DNA of 64,000 nt from Yamagishiella unicocca. Taxonomy: Eukaryota > Chlorophyta > Chlorophyceae > Chlamydomonadales > Volvocaceae. Positions 43,564-54,959 of the stretch are shown here, one piece after another (the stretch's first letter is position 1; each line of letters starts with the position of its first letter). The notes under the pieces are model-generated. The model saw only the letters and a list, made by a program, of their open reading frames with translations. It had not been told where the DNA came from and ran no database searches. Position numbers and translations under genes: made by a program. Location: the NCBI GenBank assembly GCA_003116995.1, contig BDSL01000066.1, forward strand, positions 525,529 through 589,528, written 5' to 3'.

Positions 43564-44522
43564 GGCTACTGGTAAGCCGGGCGTTAACGCCTCGGGGCGA
43601 CGAGTCGGGCCGGAACCATGGACTCCGCGAATTGCGTCAGCTACGGTTGTCGCTACGTCATTTAGTTCCTGCTGTGTCCTGGGGTTCACCTCGTGGCAGT
43701 CCTAATTTAGTCTGTGAAACCCGCAGCTCGCGGTCGGTGTCATGTCACACTCTTTCACCCCCCGCGCACTTTGCCTTCCCTCCCGCGCTCGTCCCATTCG
43801 CCCCTGAGACATGCACCCTTGCCGCCTATACACGCAATCGAACATGTCACCATCCAGCGCCTACCTGTCAGCGGAAAGTGCTGGCTGCACCGTATCCAGC
43901 ACTGGGGCAGCACACCAGCAGGGCACCCTCGGGAGATGGCGGTGAAGCGGCCTTCAGGGCAGCGGATAGGGAGGAGAAATCCGGGGTGGTGCAGGTGCCG
44001 CCAGATGCGGGTTGAAGGCACTTGCCCAGAACGAAGGGGATGGAGGCGGTCACATGGGGCCCAGGGGGGGGGCCTTCGATGCATGTTGGTTTTTCTTCTT
44101 TATTTGGAGGGGCGTTGTGTTTTACTTGCTTGTTACGAGTTCCCTTGTCTGCTTTGTGTGTGAAGCCGGCGGGTGGCGCTTGGTAGGGGGCGGCTTTTTG
44201 TGCTGCTGTGTTCTCCACCCCAAACTGCTGGTGCGCGCGGCACTGAGGTATTGCACCCACCAGTCACTGAACACCCTGATTGAGACCGGGCCCAGCGCCC
44301 TGGACAAGGAACTGCAGCTGCGGCTGTTGGAGCAGTTGGCGGATGAGGGGCTGGTGCGAGTGATGGCGCGAGTCCCCATCTTCGTGCAGTGACAGCTGGC
44401 GGCGGCGTAGGCATTGGCACTGACATTGGCGGTGGCGGCAGCGGCGCTGCTGCTGCTGCGGGGGGCAATGATGGAGAGCCTGTGGTGGTTGTCGCCGCTT
44501 ACCTCATTAGGGCTCTGGGACC
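43564..44522. other. No complete gene; one protein-like segment near 44230-44391
   Basis: On the plus strand LVRAALRYCTHQSLNTLIET and LQLRLLEQLADEGLVRVMAR precede a TGA at 44390-44392. This could be the last exon of an unidentified gene, but no acceptor was clear. Confidence 0.3.
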
Positions 44523-44658
44523 GTACATGTCCTGCACGCTCAAGATCGCTAGCTGCCTGACGACACCGCCGACGACACCGTTGCCGTGGCACGACCGTTG
44601 CCATGTCGTCGGCGGTGCGGTCAGGCAGCTAGCGATCTTGAGCGTGCAGGACATGTAC
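44523..44658. ncRNA. Near-perfect 55-bp-stem hairpin, candidate small-RNA precursor or foldback element
   Basis: Arms 44523-44577 and 44604-44658 are reverse complements over 55 bp with two adjacent mismatches, around a 26-nt loop. Both outer ends read GTACATGTCCTGCACGCTC. No target duplication is evident. Green algae process long hairpins of this kind into 21-nt RNAs, but a small foldback transposon is equally possible. Transcription cannot be judged from sequence. Confidence 0.55.
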
Positions 44659-45039
44659 GCCGCAACGCCGCCGTCGCCGCCACCGCGCGATGGCTAGAAC
44701 GGCGCTTCCCGGCGGCGCTGACGGAGACGGGCTTCCTGGCGCGCCAAACTTCGCGATAGCAGAACCTTGTTTGGAGTTATTAGGGTTAATAAGGAATTTG
44801 TTGTTGTTGTCGTTGCCGATATGGACTTTAGTTTTCAATACAATGAAAATGATATAGGGCTTTGAAGCCTAAATGCTGTGACCTAATCGTCGCAGATGTA
44901 AGTAAGGCCCTCGCGCCAATGGCGCCAAAAGCCCCCGAGTGTACGGACAAGTACCGAGTGCCGTGTGCACCAAGTACCGAGTACCGAGAAACGCGGTACA
45001 AAAGCCTAGTACCGAGAGTACCATAAGACACACAAAGCT

Positions 45040-45165
45040 AACCGTCCACGCTGTCACCCGCGGCCCGCACACAGCTGTCCCCGCTGTCACCCGCCGCCCG
45101 CACACAGCTGTCCACACTGTCACCCGCCGCCCGCACACAGCTGTCAACGCTGTACTCGTACGCAT
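45040..45165. repeat. 33-bp minisatellite, about 4 copies
   Basis: Unit CCGCACACAGCTGTCCACGC plus TGTCACCCGCCG. It shares CAGCTGTCCACGCTGTCACC with the satellite at 24160-24760. A GTACCGAG repeat precedes it at 44950-45020. Confidence 0.82.
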
Positions 45166-46327
45166 CTCACCCACTCTGTCACATGCAGTCCACACGCCTT
45201 TGTCCACGCTGTCGGTCACCCGCCACCCACAACAGGGGTCCATGCCAGAGCACACTCATCCCACAAACAAACATGCCCGCCCATGTTGTCTATGTTGTCC
45301 CGATGCCTACCTACTATGAGGGCCCCATTAAAACCACGGCAGTCACCCCTGCCACCCTGCTATTATTACTGCGCGCTAGGTGGATGGGGAGTGACACATC
45401 CGTCTGGATGGGGAGCGTCCAGGGGAGGCCTCCCCTTGCCTACACCATTTCTGTTGCTGCCCGGTGGCTGTGGCTGACTAACTGAAGGCCCCGCTTGGTA
45501 AAGGGGTGACTCGGGCGCAGGTCTGGTTGGTACAGGCCTCGCCGGCCGTGCAACCCTGCCGTTTGGAATGTGGTAGGTGCTCCTGGCCGATATTACTGCC
45601 ATGGAAGTTGGGCGCCGGTCTAGCTATGGCTGCGGCCTTGACGAGGGCGGTGTCTGGCGGTCACCCAGTTGTCCGGGGAAATCGATCTCCAAGGATCGTA
45701 CCATCCACCATGTATGGGAGGGGTGATGGATTTTATTTTGGGGCCAGAGAATGAAGTAAGGTGGCCGCAGTGGCGGGGGCCTCAGTAGGTGATGACAGGC
45801 TAGCTAGGTGGCGGATTTGGTGGCGCAGGTAGCGGCGGTGGTGGTTGCTGGTTTATTTCGTGGAAACTGCGTACAGCTGCCTGCTAGACAGAAGGGGGTA
45901 AACAGTTAAGCAGTCCGAACGACCACCGCTAGGAGGAGCAGCGCCAGCGCCAGGGGTGCTCGTGAGGAGGCGGCCGCGGCCATCTGGCGGCCCGGAGAGG
46001 ATGAGGCGGCTACCTGGATGGAGGAAGCTTAAGCTAGGGCGCATACAGCCCTACCTGTGCAGCGTGCCACCCTCCGGACCCGGCGGCTTGCCGCAGGTAC
46101 CGAGCGATCTAAGGCTGCGGACAAACACGCTAACTAGTACGAATGAAGCGTGAATGCGTAATAGCGGATATTGGAATGCTCGGCCTTTCCCTGCGGTACA
46201 GCAGTACGACACACAGTCCCAAGCAGCAACGCACAAACTACGGTCGCACAGATTGCAGTGCGCAGGACTTAGTTAACCACCAATACAGGCCGCCACTCAG
46301 CTTGGCATAACGCCGCATCACTCTTGT

Positions 46328-46393
46328 TGTTGTAACGGTTACAGTGGGTTCCAGACCAAGAGGTAGAACCATTGGGCACATCGCCTGACACTC
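46328..46393 (+). repeat. Dispersed repeat X, copy 3
   Basis: GTTGTAACGGTTACAGTGGG, TTCCAGACCAAGAGGTAGAA, CCATTGGGCACATCGCCTGA. Best overall match to 31632-31695. A second shared word (TAACCCACAAGGCAG) lies at 46690 and 11392, so these are pieces of a larger family. Confidence 0.65.
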
Positions 46394-47264
46394 GCCGCTT
46401 GTTGGAGAACAAGTAAGCTGGTGGGAGGTGGCGGCAAGGGGCAGGCGAAGGTGTATGTTGCCCGCCGACGGAGGGAGGGGTAGAGAGGCAGGATCCGCTG
46501 CAACGCGGAGCATGCTGTTGGGCATGGCTGCGGTATCACAGCAGTGCCGCTGCCGCCGGCGCCCCTACACGTTGGGGTCCAGAGGCACGGCGCCTTGTCC
46601 AGCGAGTGCGGAGAGCCGCACTTGTGAGGTTGGACGGCGGGGAGGCGTTGGGAGGAGGTTGTTGGGGTTGGCCCAACGTGTTGGGCTGTTATAACCCACA
46701 AGGCAGGTGCACTCGTACAAGGAAGGGAGCATTACGGCACAACAAATAAGCAGTTCAACTATGCACCCCAGGAGAGTCCCCTCGTGTGCCCGCCCTTCGT
46801 GGGCAGCGCGCTTGTAGGTGGTGGTGACCACTGTCGACGGCTGGGCCGTGGCAGTGGTGGAAGCAATCGCTCAGCGGGCGTAATGACGTCACAGCGACCG
46901 GAGTTCGGTTGTGACAACGGTAGACAACTACAGTTGGCAACGACCTCGACGCCAATTGAAAATTGAACGCGGCTGCCAGGGCGCGGGGTCGCCGTGAGGC
47001 TGAGACCCTGGCTGGCACCGAACCCAGGCATCCGAACCTCAGCACGCCAAACACCATCTCCGGCACCACCACTCCTCCTCCTCCTCTTCGTCCTCCTCCT
47101 CGTCATCTTCGTCCTCCCCCCGCCAAGCCGCGCCCGGCTAGAAGTCCTCTCCCTGTGCCTGCGCATGTTCCCTCGACCCCAGCGGCGGCCTCCGCACCTG
47201 CAGCGGCGGCACCGGGAGTGTGTAAGCCCGGATGCGGACCGCGCCGCCACCACCCCCGCCGCCA

Positions 47265-47370
47265 TCACCACCACCACCACCACCACCACCGCCGCCGCTG
47301 GCCGCTTCACCGCTACCACCACCACCACCACCACCACCACCGCCGCCGCTGGCCGCTTCACCGCTACCAG
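47265..47370. repeat. CCA/CCG triplet tract with a duplicated block
   Basis: (CCA)n runs joined by GCCGCCGCTGGCCGCTTCAC, the whole block present twice in tandem. Confidence 0.8.
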
Positions 47371-47539
47371 CCGGAGCCATCTCCCTCGCCGCCGCCGGCG
47401 CCGCCGCCGCCGCTCCCACTGTGGACCTCGCCTCCCCCTCGTCACCCCGACCCTGACCGCCCTCGCGGCTCCAGGGAAGGCAGCGCCGCAGCAGCCAGCG
47501 CAGCGGCTGCGCGCCGCCTCTCCCGCCGGCTTGGCCCGG

Positions 47540-49672
47540 GGGGGCCTCCGCCACCTGGGCCTCCCCTCCGTGCCCTCGCCTCCTCCCGTGCTCCGCCTCC
47601 AGCTCCACGCGCAGCGTGAAGACCAGGTCGCCGCTCTGCAGCAGCAGCCGACAGCGGTTTTACAGCCGACGGTGTGCGCGCGCGTGGGGTAGATAGGGGT
47701 GTGCGCGTGCGTGTGCGTGTGTGTGTGTATGTGTATGTGTATGTGTGTGTATGCATGGGGGGAAGGTTGGGAGGGGCGTTCACAATGAGGGCCCTAACTC
47801 GGCACGGCACGTACCGCCCCAGCATCTCCGCGCCCATGTCCAGCCTCACGATCATCACCCAACCCCCCCCCCGTCCATTATCCTGTCGTTTTTCGTGTTA
47901 CCGGTCTCACACCACCACCACCCGACACACACACACGCTCCGCGCCGCCAGCTCCCCCCCCAGGAGCCCCACAGCCTCCCCCCCCCCCCACACACACATA
48001 CTCGTTCCCCGCCCCCATCGTCCACCCCCCCGCCCCCCAGCGCCCCCCCTCCCCACCTTTTCGTCCTCCGCCACCTCGCACCAATTGCGCAGGTTGAGCA
48101 GCTGCGTGCGCGTGGGGCGGTCCGTGAAGGTGTGCAGCAGGTGGTTGCGGGTGCGGCGGTTGGTGAGGCCGGCGCGGCCCGACCACTGGAGCACGCGGAC
48201 CAGACCCGTGGGCGGGGGGCGGGGCGTTGACGATGACGCTGCTGATCACCTGGGGCGAGGGGGGTATTTATTATTACATAATATTATTACATTACGCCGG
48301 CACTAGGCCTGGCATGTTGTTAAGGGGGCGGGGCGGTGAGGGCATTAGTACACCCTATACGCTCGCGCCACCAGTACCAATCCACCTCATATCGCTAAGG
48401 CCCACGCCACATTATCGCTGTGGAACACGACCAGTTAGTGCAACTCGCCGGAGGCTGGTGCTCCTGCCACATCCCTAACTCATATTTGTATCAATTTTTG
48501 AGATTCAAGCGCTCTCCGGAAACCGGTCTTCCGCCAGCTCCATGTCCAGCATGCCGCCATGCTTGGTGTACTTGAGTGTACTTGATGGTTGAGCCTCCCG
48601 TAGGATGCACACGCTCCCGTCTCTGGCCCCAACACTTCATACTAGAGTTAGTCCTCCCTAACCACACCGATGGCTATTGGCTGCCCGCACCATCGGGATC
48701 GGCGGCAGGATTCGAACCTGCATCCCCTGTGCCGCACCTTGTGGGAATTGAACCTGGGATCTCCCAGGCCACAAGGATTGGATTTTTCGGGCTCTCCCAA
48801 TTGAGCTACACCGACAGAGAGGGGGTTACAATGAAAGGACCGGTAATGCGACTGGGGAAATGAGGTGTAGAGAGAGGGGTTGGGAGAGAGGGGTTGGGAG
48901 GAGGGGTTGGGAGGAGGGGGTGAGAGAGGGGGTGGAAGGAGGAGGTGAGGGAGAGGGGGTGGGAGGGGTGTTTAGGAGGGTGGGGGTGAGAGACAGCTGG
49001 CAGGAGGTGAGAGGAGGACTGTGCGGGAAGCCCGGGATGCTTTGCAAGCCAAGACTGGCGCCGCGTTACAGCCGGGGGGGCGGCTGGGGGACGAGCCTCC
49101 CTCGTAATTTCCCCCCCCCCCCTTCGCCTCCCCCTCCCTCTCCTACGGCTAACCCACACCTGCAGTTGCGGCTCTTGGCCAGCATCTGGAGGTGTTCGAT
49201 GAGGAAGCGGCGCTCCCCGCGGTGGCTGGGAGCGACCCAGCAGTGGTCTCGGAGGTCGTCCAGCAGCTCGGGCTCGCCTGGGGGGGGGCGGGAGGGGGGG
49301 GGGGAAGTTGGGCCGGGGGAGGGGATCGGGGGAGGGAGCCGGGGGAAGCGTATCGGGAGGCGGGAGGGAGGAGAGGTAGGGGGCGTACATCCGTGAAGTG
49401 CGTGCAGGTGCAGGTGCAGGTGTGCGGAGGAGGGGGGGTGCGAGGAGGATGGTGGCGGCGGCCCGGCTGTTGCTGCAGCAGCTGTGGAGCCTCCTGAGGG
49501 GACAGCGGGTGCTCTCGCCCCCTGCGCCACCGACCCTCCCCTGCACCCCCCCTCCGTCCTGCCGCCCCCCTCTCTCACCGAACTTGTTCATGATGGCGGC
49601 GCTGGCCCCCGTCTTGGCCATGAGCGGGCGCATGAAGGAGGTGCGGTAGATCCCGCGAAAGCAGGACAGTAG
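47540..49672 (-). CDS. Multi-exon gene, function unknown (partial model)
   Basis: Exons recognised on the minus strand: about 49672-49580 (FRGIYRTSFMRPLMAKTG, AAIMNKF), 49277-49160 (ELLDDLRDHCWVAPSHRGER, FLIEHLQMLAKSRNC), about 48200-48057 (VLQWSGRAGLTNRRTRNHLL, LLNLRNWCEVAEDEK), about 47862-47812 (IVRLDMGAEMLG) and about 47640-47540 (SGDLVFTLRVELEAEHG). The first two join in phase with canonical sites; the later joins are less certain. No catalytic motif is visible and I do not recognise the family. A more N-terminal exon may start near 49860. Its introns hold triplet and C/G-rich tracts. Confidence 0.55.
47700..47755. repeat. GT microsatellite
   Basis: (GT)n with interspersed GC and AT steps, in an intron of the gene at 47540-49672. 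Confidence 0.8.
48698..48815 (-). tRNA. tRNA-like sequence, probably a pseudogene or tRNA-derived repeat
   Basis: On the minus strand it starts GTCGGTG, has box A TAGCTCAATTGGGAGAGC, ends with a perfect T arm (GCAGG, TTCGAAT, CCTGC; box B) and CGCCGAT, which pairs with the start using G-U pairs. It is 118 nt, about 45 nt longer than a standard tRNA. The extra middle holds nested stems (CCTTGTGG/CCACAAGG around CCTGGGA/TCCCAGG) and a second B-box-like GGTTCAATTCC. I could not fold a normal anticodon arm, so a functional tRNA with an intron is doubtful. Confidence 0.5.
48824..48868. repeat. Dispersed motif GGGGTTACA/ACCGGTAA, copy 3
   Basis: GGGGGTTACAATGAAAGGAC, CGGTAATGCGACTGGGGAAA, directly beside the tRNA-like sequence. 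Similar to 7540-7590 over 45 bp. Confidence 0.55.
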
Positions 49673-49899
49673 CCTAGAGGGCGGCGGGGAGGGGGGAGGA
49701 CCTACCGTGGTTTCGGATGCGGGGCCGGGCCCGGCCGGGGTAGGTCGGGTTGGGTGGCGAGCTGGCGGAGGTGGCGGCGCCTCCCCCCTGGCGCCCTCGC
49801 AGCTCGCCCCCTCTGCAAGCAAGCATCGGAGCCAGAAAGGCTCCTGTGTGTCCCCCTGCCATGCCACTTGCCGGCGGCTCTCTTTCTGGTCCCGCCATC

Positions 49900-51340
49900 T
49901 GGGGCGGGGTCTATCTTGGGGTGCTTTGCACGGGCTTTTGTTGTTTCACTCGGTGTGTGTACGTATTCCATATATAGTGTAGTGACTGGTGGCCGTGGTT
50001 TCGATGGTCGGTGTCTCTGTGCCGTTCGAGACCGTTTCGGTGCCCTTCAGGCCTGGCGTCTGCTGCTGAGTTCAGCCCCGGCTCTCATATGGTGAGGCCA
50101 CGGGCATGGGCCCCTCTTCTTGTCCTGAGTTTGCCCGGGCAGAGCACATGCGCTGCACCATACATCTTCTGTCATTTGGAAGGGCTATATATGTCGGCGG
50201 GTACCCCGGACTCTGCTGCTGACGAGCGAGGCAAAACCAATGCGATCGATACAGTCACTATCTTCGCCTCAGTGCAAATATAAACATGATATGATGATGG
50301 CATTATTATTGAGCTGGACGGAATTGCGCCGGAATCGTCGACCTGCGTGCATGCATGTTTGCGATGACCCTGGATTACCCAATGCGTTTGAGGCTTAAAA
50401 GAGCGCAAATAATAACTGTTGAAGTTCTGCACATCCAACTTACGCGTACACATGGTTGGTCCGTTTCTCCGTTCTGTACTTACTTGCTTCTGCGGCGCAC
50501 ACCCTACCTTCGAGAGCGAGTCCATGAAATCCATTTGCGAGTCTGGAAGCGTGCACGACGTACGGTGCATGCTGATTATTAATTAACAACGTGATTTGAA
50601 CGGCCGAGATGACGTCGAACCGAAACCGCAGACCGAAACCGATTCCAGTCGAGAGCGAGCACTACGCGTACGTACGGGCGGTATACTTTCCTCGCCAGCG
50701 GGCATGCGAGCACTGAATGGCCAGGAAATGCAAATAATAATAAGTAATTACAATGAATGCAAATAATCTCGCTGCATGCATCTGGGCGTCTCAAGACAAT
50801 CAAGATTACGTTATTTGCACCTGGCAGGCCTGCCCGTGCTTAGGAAGTGGCTCGTGGATCGTACGGCATAGCCAAATTCGACATTGTAACATTGATATAA
50901 AAAGTGGGATGTAGTCTCGAGCTGAGTAACCCGGCATCTTATTGATATCCACGTTGTTGAGGAACTACTTTCATCCTCCAAGCAACCGAAGCAGCAGCCC
51001 CTGTTGGTGCCACTGACTAGGCTGGACCATTCAAGGTAGGGCTCATCGCGCTGACACATTGCAGGTTCTTCATCACATTATGCAAACTTATTACCCGGTT
51101 GTGTTTTGATGCTCGGCGTTCCGGGTACACCGTCCCATTCTCGCTGCGTCCATTTCACAAATGCAAGAACGCGCGCACTCGCTCTTGCTCTCAGTCCTTT
51201 GGCAGTTACGTTAGCAGCTTCTTCTTAAGCTCTTCTCTTACCTCACGCGCTCATGGACAACTAGCTAGGACGGCGACGCCAACTTTGGGTGCGCTCAGCC
51301 ACTCGAATCTTCTTCGCGCCTAAGTAAGGGCAGTAAGCAA
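49900..51340. other. No supported gene; AT-richer spacer
   Basis: Contains AAATAATAATAAG-type words near 50735-50770 and scattered short ORFs, none convincing. Confidence 0.4.
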
Positions 51341-51474
51341 CTCGACCGGCTACCCGGTAATGACCGTGTTCCCGTGTTCCCAAGAATGACCGGCTAGCCG
51401 GTCATGGCCGTGTTCCCGTGTTCCCGCATTACAATACAGCCAAATGTCACTCCAAGCTTATGGCACCCCTTAGT

Positions 51475-54400
51475 ATGACTTATAAGGACTATTTGATATG
51501 TCTGGGCCACTCGCAAGGGCGGGAACACGGCCTAAATGCTGGGAACACGGTTATGACACACACCGTGTTCCCACCAATATCACCCGTGTTCCCACTGATT
51601 CCCCCGCTCATATCACCCGCATGGACGCCCGGTACCCTCTATATGACTTATAAGGACTATTTGATATGTCTGGGCCACTCGCAAGGGCGGGAACACGGCC
51701 TAAATGCTGGGAACACGGTTATGACACACACCGTGTTCCCACCAATATCACCCGTGTTCCCACCGATTCCGCCGCTCATATCACCCGCATGGACGCCCGG
51801 TACCCTCTATATGACTTATAAGGACTATTTAGTATGTCTGGGCCACTCGCAAGGGCGGGAACACGGCCTAAATGCTGGGAACACGGTTATGACACACACC
51901 GTGTTCCCACCAATATCACCCGTGTTCCCACTGATTCCCCCGCTCATATCACCCGCATGGACGCCCGGTACCCTCTATATGACTTATAAGGACTATTTGA
52001 TATGTCTGGGCCACTCGCAAGGGCGGGAACACGGCCTAAATGCTGGGAACACGGTTATGACACACACCGTGTTCCCACCAATATCACCCGTGTTCCCACC
52101 GATTCCCCCGCTCATATCACCCGCATGGACGCCCGGTACCCTCTATATGACTTATAAGGACTATTTAGTATGTCTGGGCCACTCGCAAGGGCGGGAACAC
52201 GGCCTAAATGCTGGGAACACGGTTATGACACACACCGTGTTCCCACCAATATCACCCGTGTTCCCACTGATTCCCCCGCTCATATCACCCGCATGGACGC
52301 CCGGTACCCTCTATATGACTTATAAGGACTATTTGATATGTCTGGGCCACTCGCAAGGGCGGGAACACGGCCTAAATGCTGGGAACACGGTTATGACACA
52401 CACCGTGTTCCCACCAATATCACCCGTGTTCCCACCGATTCCGCCGCTCATATCACCCGCATGGACGCCCGGTACCCTCTATATGACTTATAAGGACTAT
52501 TTAGTATGTCTGGGCCACTCGCAAGGGCGGGAACACGGCCTAAATGCTGGGAACACGGTTATGACACACACCGTGTTCCCACCAATATCACCCGTGTTCC
52601 CACTGATTCCCCCGCTCATATCACCCGCATGGACGCCCGGTACCCTCTATATGACTTATAAGGACTATTTGATATGTCTGGGCCACTCGCAAGGGCGGGA
52701 ACACGGCCTAAATGCTGGGAACACGGTTATGACACACACCGTGTTCCCACCAATATCACCCGTGTTCCCACCGATTCCCCCGCTCATATCACCCGCATGG
52801 ACGCCCGGTACCCTCTATATGACTTATAAGGACTATTTAGTATGTCTGGGCCACTCGCAAGGGCGGGAACACGGCCTAAATGCTGGGAACACGGTTATGA
52901 CACACACCGTGTTCCCACCAATATCACCCGTGTTCCCACTGATTCCCCCGCTCATATCACCCGCATGGACGCCCGGTACCCTCTATATGACTTATAAGGA
53001 CTATTTGATATGTCTGGGCCACTCGCAAGGGCGGGAACACGGCCTAAATGCTGGGAACACGGTTATGACACACACCGTGTTCCCACCAATATCACCCGTG
53101 TTCCCACCGATTCCGCCGCTCATATCACCCGCATGGACGCCCGGTACCCTCTATATGACTTATAAGGACTATTTAGTATGTCTGGGCCACTCGCAAGGGC
53201 GGGAACACGGCCTAAATGCTGGGAACACGGTTATGACACACACCGTGTTCCCACCAATATCACCCGTGTTCCCACTGATTCCCCCGCTCATATCACCCGC
53301 ATGGACGCCCGGTACCCTCTATATGACTTATAAGGACTATTTGATATGTCTGGGCCACTCGCAAGGGCGGGAACACGGCCTAAATGCTGGGAACACGGTT
53401 ATGACACACACCGTGTTCCCACCAATATCACCCGTGTTCCCACCGATTCCCCCGCTCATATCACCCGCATGGACGCCCGGTACCCTCTATATGACTTATA
53501 AGGACTATTTAGTATGTCTGGGCCACTCGCAAGGGCGGGAACACGGCCTAAATGCTGGGAACACGGTTATGACACACACCGTGTTCCCACCAATATCACC
53601 CGTGTTCCCACTGATTCCCCCGCTCATATCACCCGCATGGACGCCCGGTACCCTCTATATGACTTATAAGGACTATTTGATATGTCTGGGCCACTCGCAA
53701 GGGCGGGAACACGGCCTAAATGCTGGGAACACGGTTATGACACACACCGTGTTCCCACCAATATCACCCGTGTTCCCACCGATTCCGCCGCTCATATCAC
53801 CCGCATGGACGCCCGGTACCCTCTATATGACTTATAAGGACTATTTAGTATGTCTGGGCCACTCGCAAGGGCGGGAACACGGCCTAAATGCTGGGAACAC
53901 GGTTATGACACACACCGTGTTCCCACCAATATCACCCGTGTTCCCACTGATTCCCCCGCTCATATCACCCGCATGGACGCCCGGTACCCTCTATATGACT
54001 TATAAGGACTATTTGATATGTCTGGGCCACTCGCAAGGGCGGGAACACGGCCTAAATGCTGGGAACACGGTTATGACACACACCGTGTTCCCACCAATAT
54101 CACCCGTGTTCCCACCGATTCCCCCGCTCATATCACCCGCATGGACGCCCGGTACCCTCTATATGACTTATAAGGACTATTTAGTATGTCTGGGCCACTC
54201 GCAAGGGCGGGAACACGGCCTAAATGCTGGGAACACGGTTATGACACACACCGTGTTCCCACCAATATCACCCGTGTTCCCACTGATTCCCCCGCTCATA
54301 TCACCCGCATGGACGCCCGGTACCCTCTATATGACTTATAAGGACTATTTGATATGTCTGGGCCACTCGCAAGGGCGGGAACACGGCCTAAATGCTGGGA

Positions 54401-54945
54401 ACACGGTTATGACACACACCGTGTTCCCACCAATATCACCCGTGTTCCCACCGATTCCGCCGCTCATATCACCCGCATGGACGCCCGGTACCCTCTATAT
54501 GACTTATAAGGACTATTTAGTATGTCTGGGCCACTCGCAAGGGCGGGAACACGGCCTAAATGCTGGGAACACGGTTATGACACACACCGTGTTCCCACCA
54601 ATATCACCCGTGTTCCCACCGATTCCGCCGCTCATATCACCCGCATGGACGCCCGGTACCCTCTATATGACTTATAAGGACTATTTAGTATGTCTGGGCC
54701 ACTCGCAAGGGCGGGAACACGGCCTAAATGCTGGGAACACGGTTATGACACACACCGTGTTCCCACCAATATCACCCGTGTTCCCACTGATTCCCCCGCT
54801 CATATCACCCGCATGGACGCCCGGTACCCTCTATATGACTTATAAGGACTATTTGATATGTCTGGGCCACTCGCAAGGGCGGGAACACGGCCTAAATGCT
54901 GGGAACACGGTTATGACACACACCGTGTTCCCACCAATATCACAG
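51475..54945 (+). repeat. 168-bp satellite, about 20.6 units, with four-unit higher-order pattern
   Basis: The unit starts ATGACTTATAAGGACTATTT and carries four copies of GGGAACACGG, two in each orientation. The inner pair makes a perfect dyad around TTATGACACACA. Variant sites alternate unit by unit (GATATG/AGTATG; CTGATT/CCGATT), and every second CCGATT unit alternates CCGCCG with CCCCCG, so the true period is four units (672 bp). The pattern breaks once near 54620. Related motif copies lie just outside, at 51365-51425. The 1197-codon ORF across it exists because 168 is divisible by three. Confidence 0.95.
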
Positions 54946-54959
54946 CACCGCGTGGATAC

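Noticed and set aside
47138..47608. Glycine-rich ORF with long Gly runs as a separate protein
   Set aside because: The Gly run is a CCA/CCG triplet tract read on the minus strand; only its upstream part fits the exon of the gene at 47540-49672.
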